NCBI GenBank assembly: GCA_040510195.1
Contig: JBEVJK010000038.1
Span: 62,001-126,000 of the forward strand
Source of the DNA: JBEVJK01 sp040510195
Lineage (GTDB): Bacteria; Pseudomonadota; Alphaproteobacteria; Rhizobiales; Rhizobiaceae
Direction: 5' to 3'
DNA length: 64,000 bases
Shown: positions 17,426 to 26,474 of the stretch, piece after piece
Layout: each line of letters opens with the position of its first letter
Numbering within the stretch: the stretch's first letter is position 1
The notes under the pieces: model-generated
Told to the model about the DNA's origin: nothing
The model's database searches: none
Seen by the model: only the letters and a program-made list of their open reading frames with translations
Position numbers and translations under genes: made by a program

Positions 17426-18088
17426 ATGACCGATTGGTACGGCTATATCGGCCTGATCCTGGAGGGTGCGCTCGTCACCATCGAGCTCACCATCCTCGGT
17501 TCGGCCCTGGCGCTGGCGATGGCCTTCCTCGCCGGGCTCGGCCGCGTGTCGCGCTTCACCGCGGTGCGGGCGCTGGCGACCGCCTATATCGAGTTCTTCC
17601 GCGGCACCTCGATCTTCGTCCAGCTCTTCTGGGCCTATTTCGTGCTGCCCTTTTTCGGCGTCCCGCTCACCCCCCTGCAGGCGGGCGTCCTGGCGCTCGG
17701 TCTCAATGTCGGCGCCTACGGGGCCGAGGTCGTGCGCGGCGCCGTCCGCTCGATCGGCAAGGAGCAATACGAGGCCTGCGTGGCGCTCAACCTGGGCCGC
17801 TGGCAATCCTTGCGCCACGTCATCCTGCCCCAGGCGCTGCTCCTGATGCTGCCCACTTTCGGCAACAACGCCATTGAGCTCCTCAAGGCGACCTCGGTCG
17901 TCTCCCTGATTTCGCTGGCCGACATGACCTTCCAGGCCCAGGTGGTCCGCGCCCAGACGGGCAACACGCTGGTGCCCTTCGCCACCATCCTCATCCTTTA
18001 TTTCCTGATGGCTTCCGCCATCGCCTTCGGCGTGCGCGCCCTGGAGCGCCGCATGGCGCGCGGCCTCGACGGCATGAGGACCGGCTGA
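17426..18088 (+). CDS. ehuC: Ectoine ABC transporter permease
   Basis: 220 residues from the ATG at 17426; a GTG overlapping the ehuB stop at 17363 is possible but would add a non-conserved 21-residue leader. HisM/GlnP-type permease with about five helices; the EAA region is EQYEACVALNLGRWQSLRHV (about 115-134). FRGTSIFVQLFW is the usual early motif. Its stop overlaps the ehuD start by one base. Confidence 0.88.
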   Translation: MTDWYGYIGLILEGALVTIELTILGSALALAMAFLAGLGRVSRFTAVRALATAYIEFFRGTSIFVQLFWAYFVLPFFGVPLTPLQAGVLALGLNVGAYGAEVVRGAVRSIGKEQYEACVALNLGRWQSLRHVILPQALLLMLPTFGNNAIELLKATSVVSLISLADMTFQAQVVRAQTGNTLVPFATILILYFLMASAIAFGVRALERRMARGLDGMRTG

Positions 18089-18744
18089 TGGAATGGGATT
18101 GGGCCTTCGTCTGGCAGATCATGCCCACGCTGATTGCCGGCGTGAAGATTACCATTCTGGCCACCATCCTCGGTTCTGCGCTGGCTGCCGTGTTGGGTCT
18201 GGCGATCGCCCTGATGCGGCGCTCGCCGAACCGCGCCCTGGCGCGCTCGGTGGGCTTCGCGGCCGAGTTCATCCGCGGCACGCCGCTGCTCGTCCAGCTC
18301 TACTTCATCTTCTACGTTCTGCCCGATTTCGGCCTCCTGCTGCCGCCGCTGGTGGCCGGCGTCATCGGGCTCGGCCTGCACTACGGCACCTACACGGCCG
18401 AGGTCTATCGCGCCGGCATCGACAACGTGCCGCGCGGCCAGTGGGAGGCGGCCAAGGCCTGCAATTTGACGCCACGACAGACCTGGACCCATGTCATCCT
18501 GCCGCGGGCGCTTCCGCCGATGATCCCGGCGCTCGCCAACTACTTCATCGCCATGTTCAAGGAGACGCCGCTGCTGTCCGCAATCACCGTCCTGGAGCTG
18601 ATGAACCAAGCGAAAAGCGTCGCCAACTCCAGCTACCGCTACATCGAGCCGATGACCCTCGTCGGCGCCTTCTTCCTGGTCATCAGCCTTTGCTCGGTGG
18701 TCGTGCTACGCTGGCTGGAGCGCCGCTACGGACGGATCGACTGA
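18088..18744 (+). CDS. ehuD: Ectoine ABC transporter permease
   Basis: 218 residues; ATG overlaps the ehuC stop (TGATG). HisQ/GlnP-type: FIRGTPLLVQLYFIFYVLP is the early motif and QWEAAKACNLTPRQTWTHV the EAA loop. It forms the channel with EhuC. The eutA start follows after five bases, so import and breakdown are one transcription unit. Confidence 0.88.
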   Translation: MEWDWAFVWQIMPTLIAGVKITILATILGSALAAVLGLAIALMRRSPNRALARSVGFAAEFIRGTPLLVQLYFIFYVLPDFGLLLPPLVAGVIGLGLHYGTYTAEVYRAGIDNVPRGQWEAAKACNLTPRQTWTHVILPRALPPMIPALANYFIAMFKETPLLSAITVLELMNQAKSVANSSYRYIEPMTLVGAFFLVISLCSVVVLRWLERRYGRID

Positions 18745-18749
18745 ACGTC

Positions 18750-19538
18750 ATGGCAGACCGACCCGAAATCCTGCTCCTTCCGGAACGCCCGCCCCTCGAC
18801 GATCGACCGGTCGCGAGAAGGGTCGGGCTGGTCGTCCTTTCGACCGATCACACGAGCGAAGCCGACTACCGGCAACTTGTCGCCGGCCCCGGCATCGGCG
18901 TCTACGTGGCCCGGATGCCCTTCGCCAATCCGGTTACACCGCGGAACCTGCTTGCCATGCAACCCCGGCTGACCGAGGCGGCGGCGCTCATCCTTCCCGG
19001 CGAGCCGCTCGATGCGCTGTGCTATTCCTGCACCTCCGCGTCGGTGGTGATCGGCGACGACGCAATCGCCGCCGCAATCGCTGCCGGCAAGCCCGGCGTC
19101 CCGGTGGTGACCCCGCCGGCAGCCGCCACAGCCGGGTTGCGGGCTCTCGGAGCGCGGAGGATCAGCATCCTCACCCCCTACACGCTGGAGACCAGCCGCC
19201 CGATGAGCGACTACTTCCTCGCCGGGGGCTTCGAGATCGCGAGCTTTTCGTGCCTGGGCCTCGAGGACGACCGCGAAATGGCACGCATCCGCCCCGCCGC
19301 GCTCGTTGACCTCGCCGTGGCGACGATCGCCGACGATGCCGAGGCGCTGTTCATCTCCTGCACAGCCGTCAGGGCGGCGGGCCTTGCCGCGGAGATCGAG
19401 GCGCGGACGGGGCGTCCGATGGTGTCCAGCAACCTTGCCACCGCCTGGCAGTGCCGGCGGCTCTGCGGCGACGGATCGGCCCGTCCGGAGCTCGGCCGCC
19501 TGATGGCAATGCCGCTGCTCGAGCGTGGCCCGCAATGA
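18750..19538 (+). CDS. eutA: EutA, Asp/Glu racemase-superfamily protein of hydroxyectoine breakdown
   Basis: 262 residues from the ATG at 18750; the longer upstream frame overlaps ehuD and is not coding. Arylmalonate decarboxylase/maleate isomerase-like fold with the two facing cysteines: YSCTSASVVIG (about residue 91) and FISCTAVRA (about 204). EutA, EutB and EutC are found only in clusters able to use 5-hydroxyectoine and are proposed to remove or invert its hydroxyl group; individual reactions are not established. Confidence 0.88.
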   Translation: MADRPEILLLPERPPLDDRPVARRVGLVVLSTDHTSEADYRQLVAGPGIGVYVARMPFANPVTPRNLLAMQPRLTEAAALILPGEPLDALCYSCTSASVVIGDDAIAAAIAAGKPGVPVVTPPAAATAGLRALGARRISILTPYTLETSRPMSDYFLAGGFEIASFSCLGLEDDREMARIRPAALVDLAVATIADDAEALFISCTAVRAAGLAAEIEARTGRPMVSSNLATAWQCRRLCGDGSARPELGRLMAMPLLERGPQ

Positions 19539-20518
19539 TGTGCTTAGCCGACATGGAAGCTGCGGCGGCGCGCATCGGCGGCCGCGTGGCAGCCACGCCG
19601 ACCGTCGCATCGCCCTCGCTCGGCGCGCGCGCCGGCATCCCGGTCCATCTCAAGCTGGAGACCCGCCAGCACACCGGCAGCTTCAAGCTGCGCGGCGCCA
19701 CCAACGCCGTAGCGCTGCTGTCCGCCGAGGAGCGCCGGCATGGCGTCGTCGCCGCCTCGACCGGCAACCATGGGCGCGCGCTGGCCCGTGCCGCGGCGCG
19801 CGAGGGTCTGCGCGCCGTGATCTGCATGTCACGGCTGGTGCCCGCCAACAAGGTGGAGGAGATCCGTCGCCTGGGCGCCGAGCTGCGCATCGTCGGTGCC
19901 TCTCAAGACGACGCGCAGGAGGAGGTGGACAGGCTCGTCGCGCAGGAGGGGCTGACGATGGTGCCGCCCTTCGACGCGCCGGCCGTCGTCGCCGGGCAGG
20001 GAACGCTCGGGCTGGAGATTCTCGCCGAGACGCCCGAAGCCGAAACAGTCGTCGTCCCGCTGTCGGGCGGCGGGCTCGCCGCCGGCATCGCCGTCGCCGT
20101 GAAGGCCCTGAAGCCGGCGGTCCGGGTGTACGGCGTCTCCATGATGCGCGGCGCCGCCATGCAGGCGAGCATGGCCGCCGGCCGTCCGGTGCCGGTCGAG
20201 GAGCTGCCAACGCTGGCCGACTCGCTCGGCGGCGGCATCGGGCTCGCGAACCGGCTGACCTTCGCGCTCTGCCGCGACCTGTTGGACGGGGTCGTGCTGC
20301 TCTCCGAGCAAGAGATCGCGGAAGCCATCGTCCATGCCTATTTCGAGGAGCGGGAGATCGTCGAGGGTGCCGGTGCCGTCGGGATCGGCGCCCTGCTGGC
20401 CGGAAAGCTCGCCCTGACCGGACCGACCGTGCTTGTCCTGTCCGGCCGCAACATCGACATGAGCCTGCACCGCAGCTTGGTGTCCGGCGCCTGGCGCCCT
20501 GGCGAGGCCGAAGCATGA
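19535..20518 (+). CDS. eutB: EutB, threonine dehydratase-like PLP enzyme
   Basis: 327 residues; ATGATG start overlaps the eutA stop. Fold type II PLP enzyme: PLP Lys in GSFKLRGATNA, phosphate-binding loop SGGGLAAG, and ASTGNHGRA. Like serine/threonine dehydratases but without a regulatory ACT domain. Expected to eliminate a hydroxyl from a hydroxyectoine-derived intermediate. The stop overlaps eutC (ATGA). Confidence 0.88.
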   Translation: MMCLADMEAAAARIGGRVAATPTVASPSLGARAGIPVHLKLETRQHTGSFKLRGATNAVALLSAEERRHGVVAASTGNHGRALARAAAREGLRAVICMSRLVPANKVEEIRRLGAELRIVGASQDDAQEEVDRLVAQEGLTMVPPFDAPAVVAGQGTLGLEILAETPEAETVVVPLSGGGLAAGIAVAVKALKPAVRVYGVSMMRGAAMQASMAAGRPVPVEELPTLADSLGGGIGLANRLTFALCRDLLDGVVLLSEQEIAEAIVHAYFEEREIVEGAGAVGIGALLAGKLALTGPTVLVLSGRNIDMSLHRSLVSGAWRPGEAEA

Positions 20519-21507
20519 CCCGCATCCTGATCCTCACGGAAGCCGAGCTCCGCCGCATCGTGCCCTTGGACCTCGACGCCATCGCCTGCGTCGAGCGAGG
20601 CTTCAGGGCGCTGGCGACCGCCAAGGTCGTCATGCCGCCCATCATGCGCCTCGACATCCCAGAGCAGCGCGCCGAGGTGGACGTCAAGACCGCCTATGTT
20701 CCGGGCATAGATGGCTTCGCCATCAAGGTAAGCCCCGGTTTCTTCGACAACCCGAAGCTCGGCCTGCCGAGCGTCAACGGCCTGATGGTGCTCTTGTCGG
20801 CCCGCACCGGGCTGGTCGATGCCCTGTTGCTCGACAACGGCTACCTGACCGACGTGCGCACCGCCGCGGCCGGCGCCGTGGCCGCCAAGCTCCTGGCGCG
20901 GCCCGGCGCCTCCGTGGCGGCCGTTCTCGGGGCGGGGGTCCAGGCTGGCCTGCAGCTTGAGGCGCTCGCTTTGGTGCGGCCGATCCGCGAGGCGCGGCTG
21001 TGGGCCCGCGACGCGGAAAAGGCCGCCGAGGCGGCTCGCCGGCTGACGGAGCGGCTGGGCTTTCCCGTATCCGCCGAAGCCGACCCGGCTGCGGCCGTGC
21101 GCGGCGCCGACGTCGTCGTCACCACGACCCCCTCCTCCACGCCGCTGCTCGAGGCGGGCTGGCTGCAGCCCGGCCAGCATGTGACGGCCATGGGGTCCGA
21201 CGCCGAGCACAAGAACGAGCTCGACCCGGCCATCGTCGCCGGCGCCGACCTCTACGTCGCCGACAGCCTCGCCCAGACGTGCCGGCTGGGCGAGCTCCAC
21301 CACGCCGTGGCGGCCGGGCTCGTCGCCGCCGACGCGCCTTTCGCCGAGCTGGGGCAGCTGGTCGCAGGGCTGAGGCCGGGACGGACCGACGCGGCCTCGC
21401 TGACCGTCTGCGACCTCACAGGCACCGGCGTCCAGGACACCGCCATCGCCACGCTGGCACGCGACCGCGCGCGCTCCGCCGGTGCCGGCACGCCTTTCGA
21501 AAGCTGA
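20515..21507 (+). CDS. eutC: EutC, ornithine cyclodeaminase-family protein
   Basis: 330 residues, start overlapping the eutB stop. Mu-crystallin/ornithine cyclodeaminase fold: KVSPGFFDN, TDVRTAAAGAVAAK, nucleotide-binding VLGAGVQAGLQ and the VTTTPSSTPLL / TAMGSDAEHKNELD pattern. Family members are NAD(P)-dependent imine or amino acid dehydrogenases or cyclodeaminases. Third of the hydroxyectoine-specific set. Confidence 0.88.
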   Translation: MTRILILTEAELRRIVPLDLDAIACVERGFRALATAKVVMPPIMRLDIPEQRAEVDVKTAYVPGIDGFAIKVSPGFFDNPKLGLPSVNGLMVLLSARTGLVDALLLDNGYLTDVRTAAAGAVAAKLLARPGASVAAVLGAGVQAGLQLEALALVRPIREARLWARDAEKAAEAARRLTERLGFPVSAEADPAAAVRGADVVVTTTPSSTPLLEAGWLQPGQHVTAMGSDAEHKNELDPAIVAGADLYVADSLAQTCRLGELHHAVAAGLVAADAPFAELGQLVAGLRPGRTDAASLTVCDLTGTGVQDTAIATLARDRARSAGAGTPFES

Positions 21508-21546
21508 CAGACGGCGCCGAGCGCCGGACCGACCATCGAGGAGACC

Positions 21547-22728
21547 ATGACCGAGCCCAACCTCAATTTCTCGCGCGCCGAATATGCCGAACGCCTCGCC
21601 AAGACCCGTCGGGCCATGGCCGACAAGGGCGTCGAGCTGTTGATCGTCAGCGATCCGTCCAACATGGCCTGGCTGACCGGCTATGACGGCTGGTCCTTCT
21701 ACGTCCATCAGGCGGTGCTGGTGCCCCCGCAGGGCGAACCCGTCTGGTTCGGCCGCGGCCAGGACGCCAACGGCGCCAAGCGCACGGCCTATCTCGGGCA
21801 CGACAACATCGTCGGCTACCCCGACCATTACGTCCAGTCGACCGAGCGTCACCCGATGGACTGCCTGTCGACGGTGATCGCCGGCCGCGGCTGGGACAGG
21901 CTGGTGCTCGGCGTGGAGATGGACAATTACTGGTTCTCCGCTGCCGCCTTCGCTTCGCTGCAGCGAAACCTGCCCAACGCCCGCTTCGTCGACGCCACCG
22001 GGCTGGTCAACTGGCAGCGTGCGGTGAAGAGCCCGCAGGAGCTCGCCTTGATGCGCAAGGCCGCGCGCATCGTCGAGCTGATGCATGCGCGCATCTTGGA
22101 AAAGGCCGAGCCTGGCATGCGCAAATGCGACCTCGTCGCCGAGATCTACGATGCCGGCATTCGCGGCACGCCGGAGTTCGGCGGCGACTATCCGGCCATC
22201 GTGCCCCTGCTGCCGTCTGGCGCCGACGCTTCGGCGCCGCACCTGACCTGGGACGACCGGCCGATGAAGAAAGGCGAGGGCACCTTCTTCGAGATCGCCG
22301 GTTGCTGCCACCGCTATCATCTGCCGCTGTCGCGCACGCTTTTCCTGGGCAAGCCCGACCAGGCCTTCCTCGACGCCGAGAAGGCGACGCTGGAAGGCAT
22401 GGAGGCCGGGCTGGCCGCGGCGCGCCCGGGCAACACCTGCGAGGACATCGCCAACGCCTTCTTCGCCGTGCTCAAGCGCTACGGCATCGTCAAGGACAAC
22501 CGCACCGGCTATCCGATCGGCATCTCCTATCCGCCGGACTGGGGCGAGCGCACCATGAGCCTCAGGCCCGGGGACCGCACGGAGCTCCGGCCGGGCATGA
22601 CCTTCCACTTCATGACCGGGCTGTGGCTGGAGACGATGGGCCTGGAGATCACCGAGTCGATTCTCATCACCGAAACCGGGGTCGAGTGCCTGGCCAATGT
22701 GCCCCGCAAGCTGTTCGTCAAGGATTGA
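21547..22728 (+). CDS. eutD: Ectoine hydrolase (M24 family)
   Basis: 393 residues with GAGGAG before the ATG. Creatinase/prolidase-like protein with an N-terminal creatinase domain (about 1-160) and a pita-bread domain. It corresponds to DoeA, which opens the ectoine ring to N-acetyl-2,4-diaminobutyrate. The metal-site motifs of true prolidases (DxxxxxxxxxxD, H, E, E) are only partly recognisable, as in other DoeA/EutD proteins that hydrolyse a cyclic amidine rather than a peptide. Follows eutC by 39 bases. Confidence 0.9.
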   Translation: MTEPNLNFSRAEYAERLAKTRRAMADKGVELLIVSDPSNMAWLTGYDGWSFYVHQAVLVPPQGEPVWFGRGQDANGAKRTAYLGHDNIVGYPDHYVQSTERHPMDCLSTVIAGRGWDRLVLGVEMDNYWFSAAAFASLQRNLPNARFVDATGLVNWQRAVKSPQELALMRKAARIVELMHARILEKAEPGMRKCDLVAEIYDAGIRGTPEFGGDYPAIVPLLPSGADASAPHLTWDDRPMKKGEGTFFEIAGCCHRYHLPLSRTLFLGKPDQAFLDAEKATLEGMEAGLAAARPGNTCEDIANAFFAVLKRYGIVKDNRTGYPIGISYPPDWGERTMSLRPGDRTELRPGMTFHFMTGLWLETMGLEITESILITETGVECLANVPRKLFVKD

Positions 22729-22741
22729 GGCGGTGACCAGC

Positions 22742-23734
22742 ATGCGCCCCTCGCCGATGACGCCGACCGTCGACTTCACGCGAGACGGCGTCCAGCACGG
22801 CTTCCTGCGGCTGCCTTACAGCCGCGACGACTCCGCATGGGGATCGGTGATGATCCCGCTGGCCGTCTTGCGCAACGGCAGCGGCCGGACGGCGCTGCTC
22901 ACCGGCGGCAACCACGGCGACGAGTATGAGGGGCCGATCGCGCTCTTCGACCTGGCGCGGACCTTGCGGCCGGAGGATGTCGCGGGCACGGTGATCGTCG
23001 TTCCGGCCATGAACTATCCCGCCTTTCGGGCCGGCACCCGCACCTCGCCGATCGATCGCGGCAACCTCAACCGCAGCTTCCCCGGCCGTCCCGACGGCAC
23101 GGTCACCGAGAAGATGGCCGACTATTTCCAGCGCGAGCTGCTGCCGCGCGCCGATCTCGTGCTCGATTTCCACTCCGGCGGACGCACGCTGGATTTCCTG
23201 CCCTACGCCGCCGCGCACAGGCTGACCGACAAAGCGCTCGAGGTGCGGGCGTTCGCCGCCGTCGACGCCTTCTCCGCGCCCTTCTCCATGAAGATGATGG
23301 AGATCGACGCGGTCGGCATGTACGACACCGCCGCCGAGGCGATGGGCAAGGTGTTCGTCACCACCGAGCTCGGCGGCGGCGGCACGGCCCGGGCGGAGAC
23401 GGTGCGCATCGCCCGACGCGGCGTCCTCAACGTGCTGCGCCATGCCGGCATCGTCGCGGGCGAGGTCGACCGCCGCCCGACGCGATGGCTCGACATGCCG
23501 TCGGCCGCCTGCTTCGCCTTCGCCGAGGATGACGGCCTCATCGAGCCGCTGATCGACCTCGGCGAAGCGGTCTCCGAAGGTCAGGCGGTCGCCCGCATCC
23601 ATGCGGTGACCCGCACCGGCATGGCGCCGGTCGAGATTCGCGCCGGCCTGACCGGGCTGCTCGCGGCGCGTCATTTCCCGGGGCTGGTCAAGGCCGGCGA
23701 CTGCGCCGCGGTCGTCGCGGTGGAATCGCTTTAG
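22742..23734 (+). CDS. eutE: N-acetyl-diaminobutyrate deacetylase (DoeB/EutE)
   Basis: 330 residues from the ATG at 22742 with GAGGCGG upstream; GTG at 22733 is an alternative. Succinylglutamate desuccinylase/aspartoacylase fold with the zinc motif GGNHGDEYEG, third ligand in LDFHSGG, Arg/Asn pair GNLNRSFPG, and catalytic Glu in TTELGGGG. It releases acetate from N-alpha-acetyl-diaminobutyrate to give 2,4-diaminobutyrate for Atf. Its end overlaps the convergent RAM-domain gene by four bases. Confidence 0.9.
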   Translation: MRPSPMTPTVDFTRDGVQHGFLRLPYSRDDSAWGSVMIPLAVLRNGSGRTALLTGGNHGDEYEGPIALFDLARTLRPEDVAGTVIVVPAMNYPAFRAGTRTSPIDRGNLNRSFPGRPDGTVTEKMADYFQRELLPRADLVLDFHSGGRTLDFLPYAAAHRLTDKALEVRAFAAVDAFSAPFSMKMMEIDAVGMYDTAAEAMGKVFVTTELGGGGTARAETVRIARRGVLNVLRHAGIVAGEVDRRPTRWLDMPSAACFAFAEDDGLIEPLIDLGEAVSEGQAVARIHAVTRTGMAPVEIRAGLTGLLAARHFPGLVKAGDCAAVVAVESL

Positions 23735-23967
23735 AAAGCCTTGAAGGTCAGCGTTGTCAGCGAGCGGACGATGCCCGGCACGTCGGCGATGTTCTCGTTG
23801 ATGAACTTGCCGATGTCGACCTCGGACTCGATATAGACCTTCATCAGCAGATCGTATTCGCCGCTGGTCGAGTAGAGCTCGGAGGCCACCTCGCGCTCGA
23901 ACAGCGCGTCGGCCACCTCGTAGGTCTTCCCGGGCGAGCATTGCAGCTGGACGAAGACGGCTCTCAT
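23731..23967 (-). CDS. Stand-alone AsnC/Lrp ligand-binding (RAM) domain protein
   Basis: 78 residues with GGAAGAAAG before the ATG. The whole protein is one RAM domain: a beta strand MRAVFVQLQCSPG, helix YEVADALFEREVASELYS, then TSGEYDLLMKVYIES and a final LTTLTFKAF strand. No DNA-binding domain is present. Such single-domain proteins (SMALPs) can sense amino acids or mix with full Lrp/AsnC proteins. It ends inside the last four bases of eutE, on the opposite strand, and lies in line behind the alpha/beta hydrolase gene; a role as partner of the ectoine AsnC is a guess. Confidence 0.85.
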   Translation of the reverse strand: MRAVFVQLQCSPGKTYEVADALFEREVASELYSTSGEYDLLMKVYIESEVDIGKFINENIADVPGIVRSLTTLTFKAF

Positions 23968-23991
23968 AGCCGTCTTTCTTCCGCGTCCCGC

Positions 23992-24822
23992 TCACCCTGT
24001 CAACAAGGTTCTGGTCAGCGCGTGATCGGGATCGGCCAGTCCGTCGACGATGGTGAAATGGTGCCGGTCGGGCTCCACGCAGAGCCCGGTCTCGATGCCG
24101 AAGCCCGTCCACACATTGGCCAGCAGCGCGCTCTGGCGGATGAACTCCGAGCGCTCGGCCCCACCCACCCAGGCGACGAGCCTGGCATTGTCGGCGGGCG
24201 CAAGCAGTGCCGGGCTCTCCGCGACGGCCTCCGACTGGTCTAGCCTGAGGTCATTGTTGATGGCCGTCCGCATCAGCGGCCTGAGGTCGTGCACGCCCGA
24301 GATGGAAACCGTGAGGCGCACCCGCGCCAGCACGGCCGGCGGCAAGGGCGAATCGGCCGTCACCATGCGGGTCGCCAGATGTCCGCCGGCTGAATGGCCG
24401 GTGAGCAGGATCGGTCCCTCGACCAGCCCCGCCGCATGGCCGACGGCCTGCGCGATCTCGCGGACGATTTCGCCCACCCGCACCTCGGGACAGAGCGTAT
24501 AGGCCGGCATCGCCACCGCGTAGCCATGCGCCAGCGGTCCTTTGGCCAGATGCGACCACACGCTCTTGTCGAAGGCCCGCCAGAACCCGCCATGGATGTA
24601 GACGACCAGGCCCTTCGGAGAACCCTCAGGCACGAACAGGTCGAGCCGATTGCGCGGCTTCGGCCCATAGGCCAGGTCGAGGCTCGCCCGCCCGGCGGCC
24701 GTCATGCCGCCCCGGAACGCGGCCGCCGGCTCCTGCCAGAGTGCCGGCCAGCGGTCGCCGCCGGCGATGTTGGCGGCATTGGCGTAGGCGTCGTCCCAAT
24801 CGGCAATGCGGTGCAGGATCAT
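23992..24822 (-). CDS. Alpha/beta hydrolase (BD-FAE / kynurenine formamidase-like)
   Basis: 276 residues from the ATG at 24822 with GGGGGA upstream. Oxyanion motif YIHGGFW (about 81-87), nucleophile elbow GHSAGG (about 139-144), a WVGGAE region carrying the acid, and a late HHFTIVDGL carrying the catalytic His. This arrangement is common in small esterases and formamidases. No signal peptide, so cytoplasmic. It precedes the RAM protein gene by 24 bases. Substrate unknown; an amide or ester in amino acid breakdown is possible. Confidence 0.82.
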   Translation of the reverse strand: MILHRIADWDDAYANAANIAGGDRWPALWQEPAAAFRGGMTAAGRASLDLAYGPKPRNRLDLFVPEGSPKGLVVYIHGGFWRAFDKSVWSHLAKGPLAHGYAVAMPAYTLCPEVRVGEIVREIAQAVGHAAGLVEGPILLTGHSAGGHLATRMVTADSPLPPAVLARVRLTVSISGVHDLRPLMRTAINNDLRLDQSEAVAESPALLAPADNARLVAWVGGAERSEFIRQSALLANVWTGFGIETGLCVEPDRHHFTIVDGLADPDHALTRTLLTG

Positions 24823-25037
24823 CGTCGGTCCCCCGGAGCGTGACTGAAAGGTGCCCGATCGGCGCGCCCAGTCAACGGGAGAAATTGCCCTTGGCGCCCG
24901 ACGGGCCAAAGGCCCTGTGCCAACGGGTCGTTCGCTGGCGTGCCTTGTCAGGCGGCACGCTTTCGTTCAGAAGACGCTCGAAAAATCGCCGCCCGGCGGG
25001 CGAACCGCTGCCGGCGCGACCCGGAAAGACCTGAGGC

Positions 25038-26438
25038 ATGGCTTCGATGCAAGCCGGCGTGGCCGCGCCGGAACGCGTCTGGCGCGACGAGATCCGCGCG
25101 ACGCTTTCACTGAGTTGGCCGATGGTGCTCACCAATCTTGCGCAGGTGGCGATGACCGCCACCGACGTGATGATGATGGGCCGCCTGGGCCCCGCGGCGC
25201 TCGCCGCGGGCGCGCTCGGCAGCAACCTCTATTTCGCCCCCCTGATCTTCGGCCTCGGCCTCATGCTGGCGACCTCGCCGATGATCGCCGTCGAGCTCGG
25301 TCGCCGCCGCCATTCGGTGCGCGACATCCGCCGCACAGTGCGCCAGGGCCTGTGGATCGCCATCCTCGTGGTGGTGCCGATCTGGATCCTCCTGTGGAAC
25401 AGCGAATCGATCCTGCTTGCCATGGGGCAGGAGCCGGAACTGTCCCGCCAGGCGGGGATCTATGTCCACTGGCTGCAATGGGCGGTGCTCCCCTTTTACT
25501 TCTACATCGTGCTGCGGTCGTTCATTTCGGCCCTGGAACGACCGGGCTGGGCGTTGGTGATCATGTTCGTCGCCGTGGCCTTCAACGCATTTGGCAACTG
25601 GCTGCTGATCTTCGGCAAGCTCGGCTTCCCGGCGATGGGGATCGCCGGCTCGGGCCTGGCGACCACCCTGTCGAGCGTGCTGATGTTCGCCGGCCTGGCG
25701 GCTGTCGTCAGCGTCGAGCGGCACTTCCGCCGCTACCGCGTGTTCGGACGGTTCTGGCGCGCCGACTGGCCGCGCTTCATGGCGCTGCTGAGGCTCGGCG
25801 CACCGATCGCCGGCATCCTGGCCTTCGAGGTCACCATCTTCAACGCCGCCGCCCTCTTGATGGGGCTGATCGACGCCGCCTCGCTCGCCGCCCATGCGAT
25901 CGCCATCCAGATTGCCTCCGTGGCCTTCATGGTGCCGCTCGGATTGAACCAGGCGGTCACGGTGCGCGTCGGGCTCGCCTACGGCGCCGGCAACCAGGAG
26001 GCCATCGCCCGCGCCGGCTGGACCGCCTTCGCCCTCGGCGTCGGCTTCATGCTGGTCACCGCGACGACGATGCTGGTCTGGCCTGAGCTCCTGATCTCCG
26101 CCTTCATCGACCTTCAGGATCCCGCCAACGCGGCGGTGATCGGCCTGGCCGTGACCTTCCTTTCTTTCGCCGCGCTGTTCCAGATCTTCGACGGGGCGCA
26201 GGCCGTCGCCTCCGGCATGCTGCGCGGCCTGCAGGACACCAAGGTCCCGATGGTGCTGGCTGCCATCGGCTATTGGGGCGTCGGCCTGCCGCTCGGGGCC
26301 CTGCTCGCTTTCCGCTTCGGCTTCGCCGGCAGCGGCATCTGGATCGGCCTCTCGACCGGGCTTGCGGTGGTCGCCGTGATGCTGCTCGCCCGCTGGCTGC
26401 GCCGCGACGAGCTTGGGCTCACCCGCCCGAAGGGCTAG
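25038..26438 (+). CDS. MATE-family efflux transporter
   Basis: 466 residues with twelve predicted membrane helices in two pseudo-repeats. The start of the first helix (LSWPMVLTNLAQVAMTATDVMMMGRLGP) and the matching second half (LRLGAPIAGILAFEVTIFNAAALLMGLI) are typical of NorM-like Na+/H+ drug antiporters. No strong ribosome-binding site. It lies 36 bases before a ureohydrolase and two arginine/ornithine-type genes, so export of an amine or antibiotic amino acid is conceivable, but drug export is the family default. Confidence 0.9.
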   Translation: MASMQAGVAAPERVWRDEIRATLSLSWPMVLTNLAQVAMTATDVMMMGRLGPAALAAGALGSNLYFAPLIFGLGLMLATSPMIAVELGRRRHSVRDIRRTVRQGLWIAILVVVPIWILLWNSESILLAMGQEPELSRQAGIYVHWLQWAVLPFYFYIVLRSFISALERPGWALVIMFVAVAFNAFGNWLLIFGKLGFPAMGIAGSGLATTLSSVLMFAGLAAVVSVERHFRRYRVFGRFWRADWPRFMALLRLGAPIAGILAFEVTIFNAAALLMGLIDAASLAAHAIAIQIASVAFMVPLGLNQAVTVRVGLAYGAGNQEAIARAGWTAFALGVGFMLVTATTMLVWPELLISAFIDLQDPANAAVIGLAVTFLSFAALFQIFDGAQAVASGMLRGLQDTKVPMVLAAIGYWGVGLPLGALLAFRFGFAGSGIWIGLSTGLAVVAVMLLARWLRRDELGLTRPKG

Positions 26439-26474
26439 ACTGGCAGCATCAGGATCTGGAGGGCGGAATCGAAG

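Noticed and set aside
21547..22728. Annotation of eutD as a Xaa-Pro peptidase
   Set aside because: The M24 fold is right, but the position between eutC and eutE and the incomplete metal motif fit ectoine hydrolase rather than prolidase.
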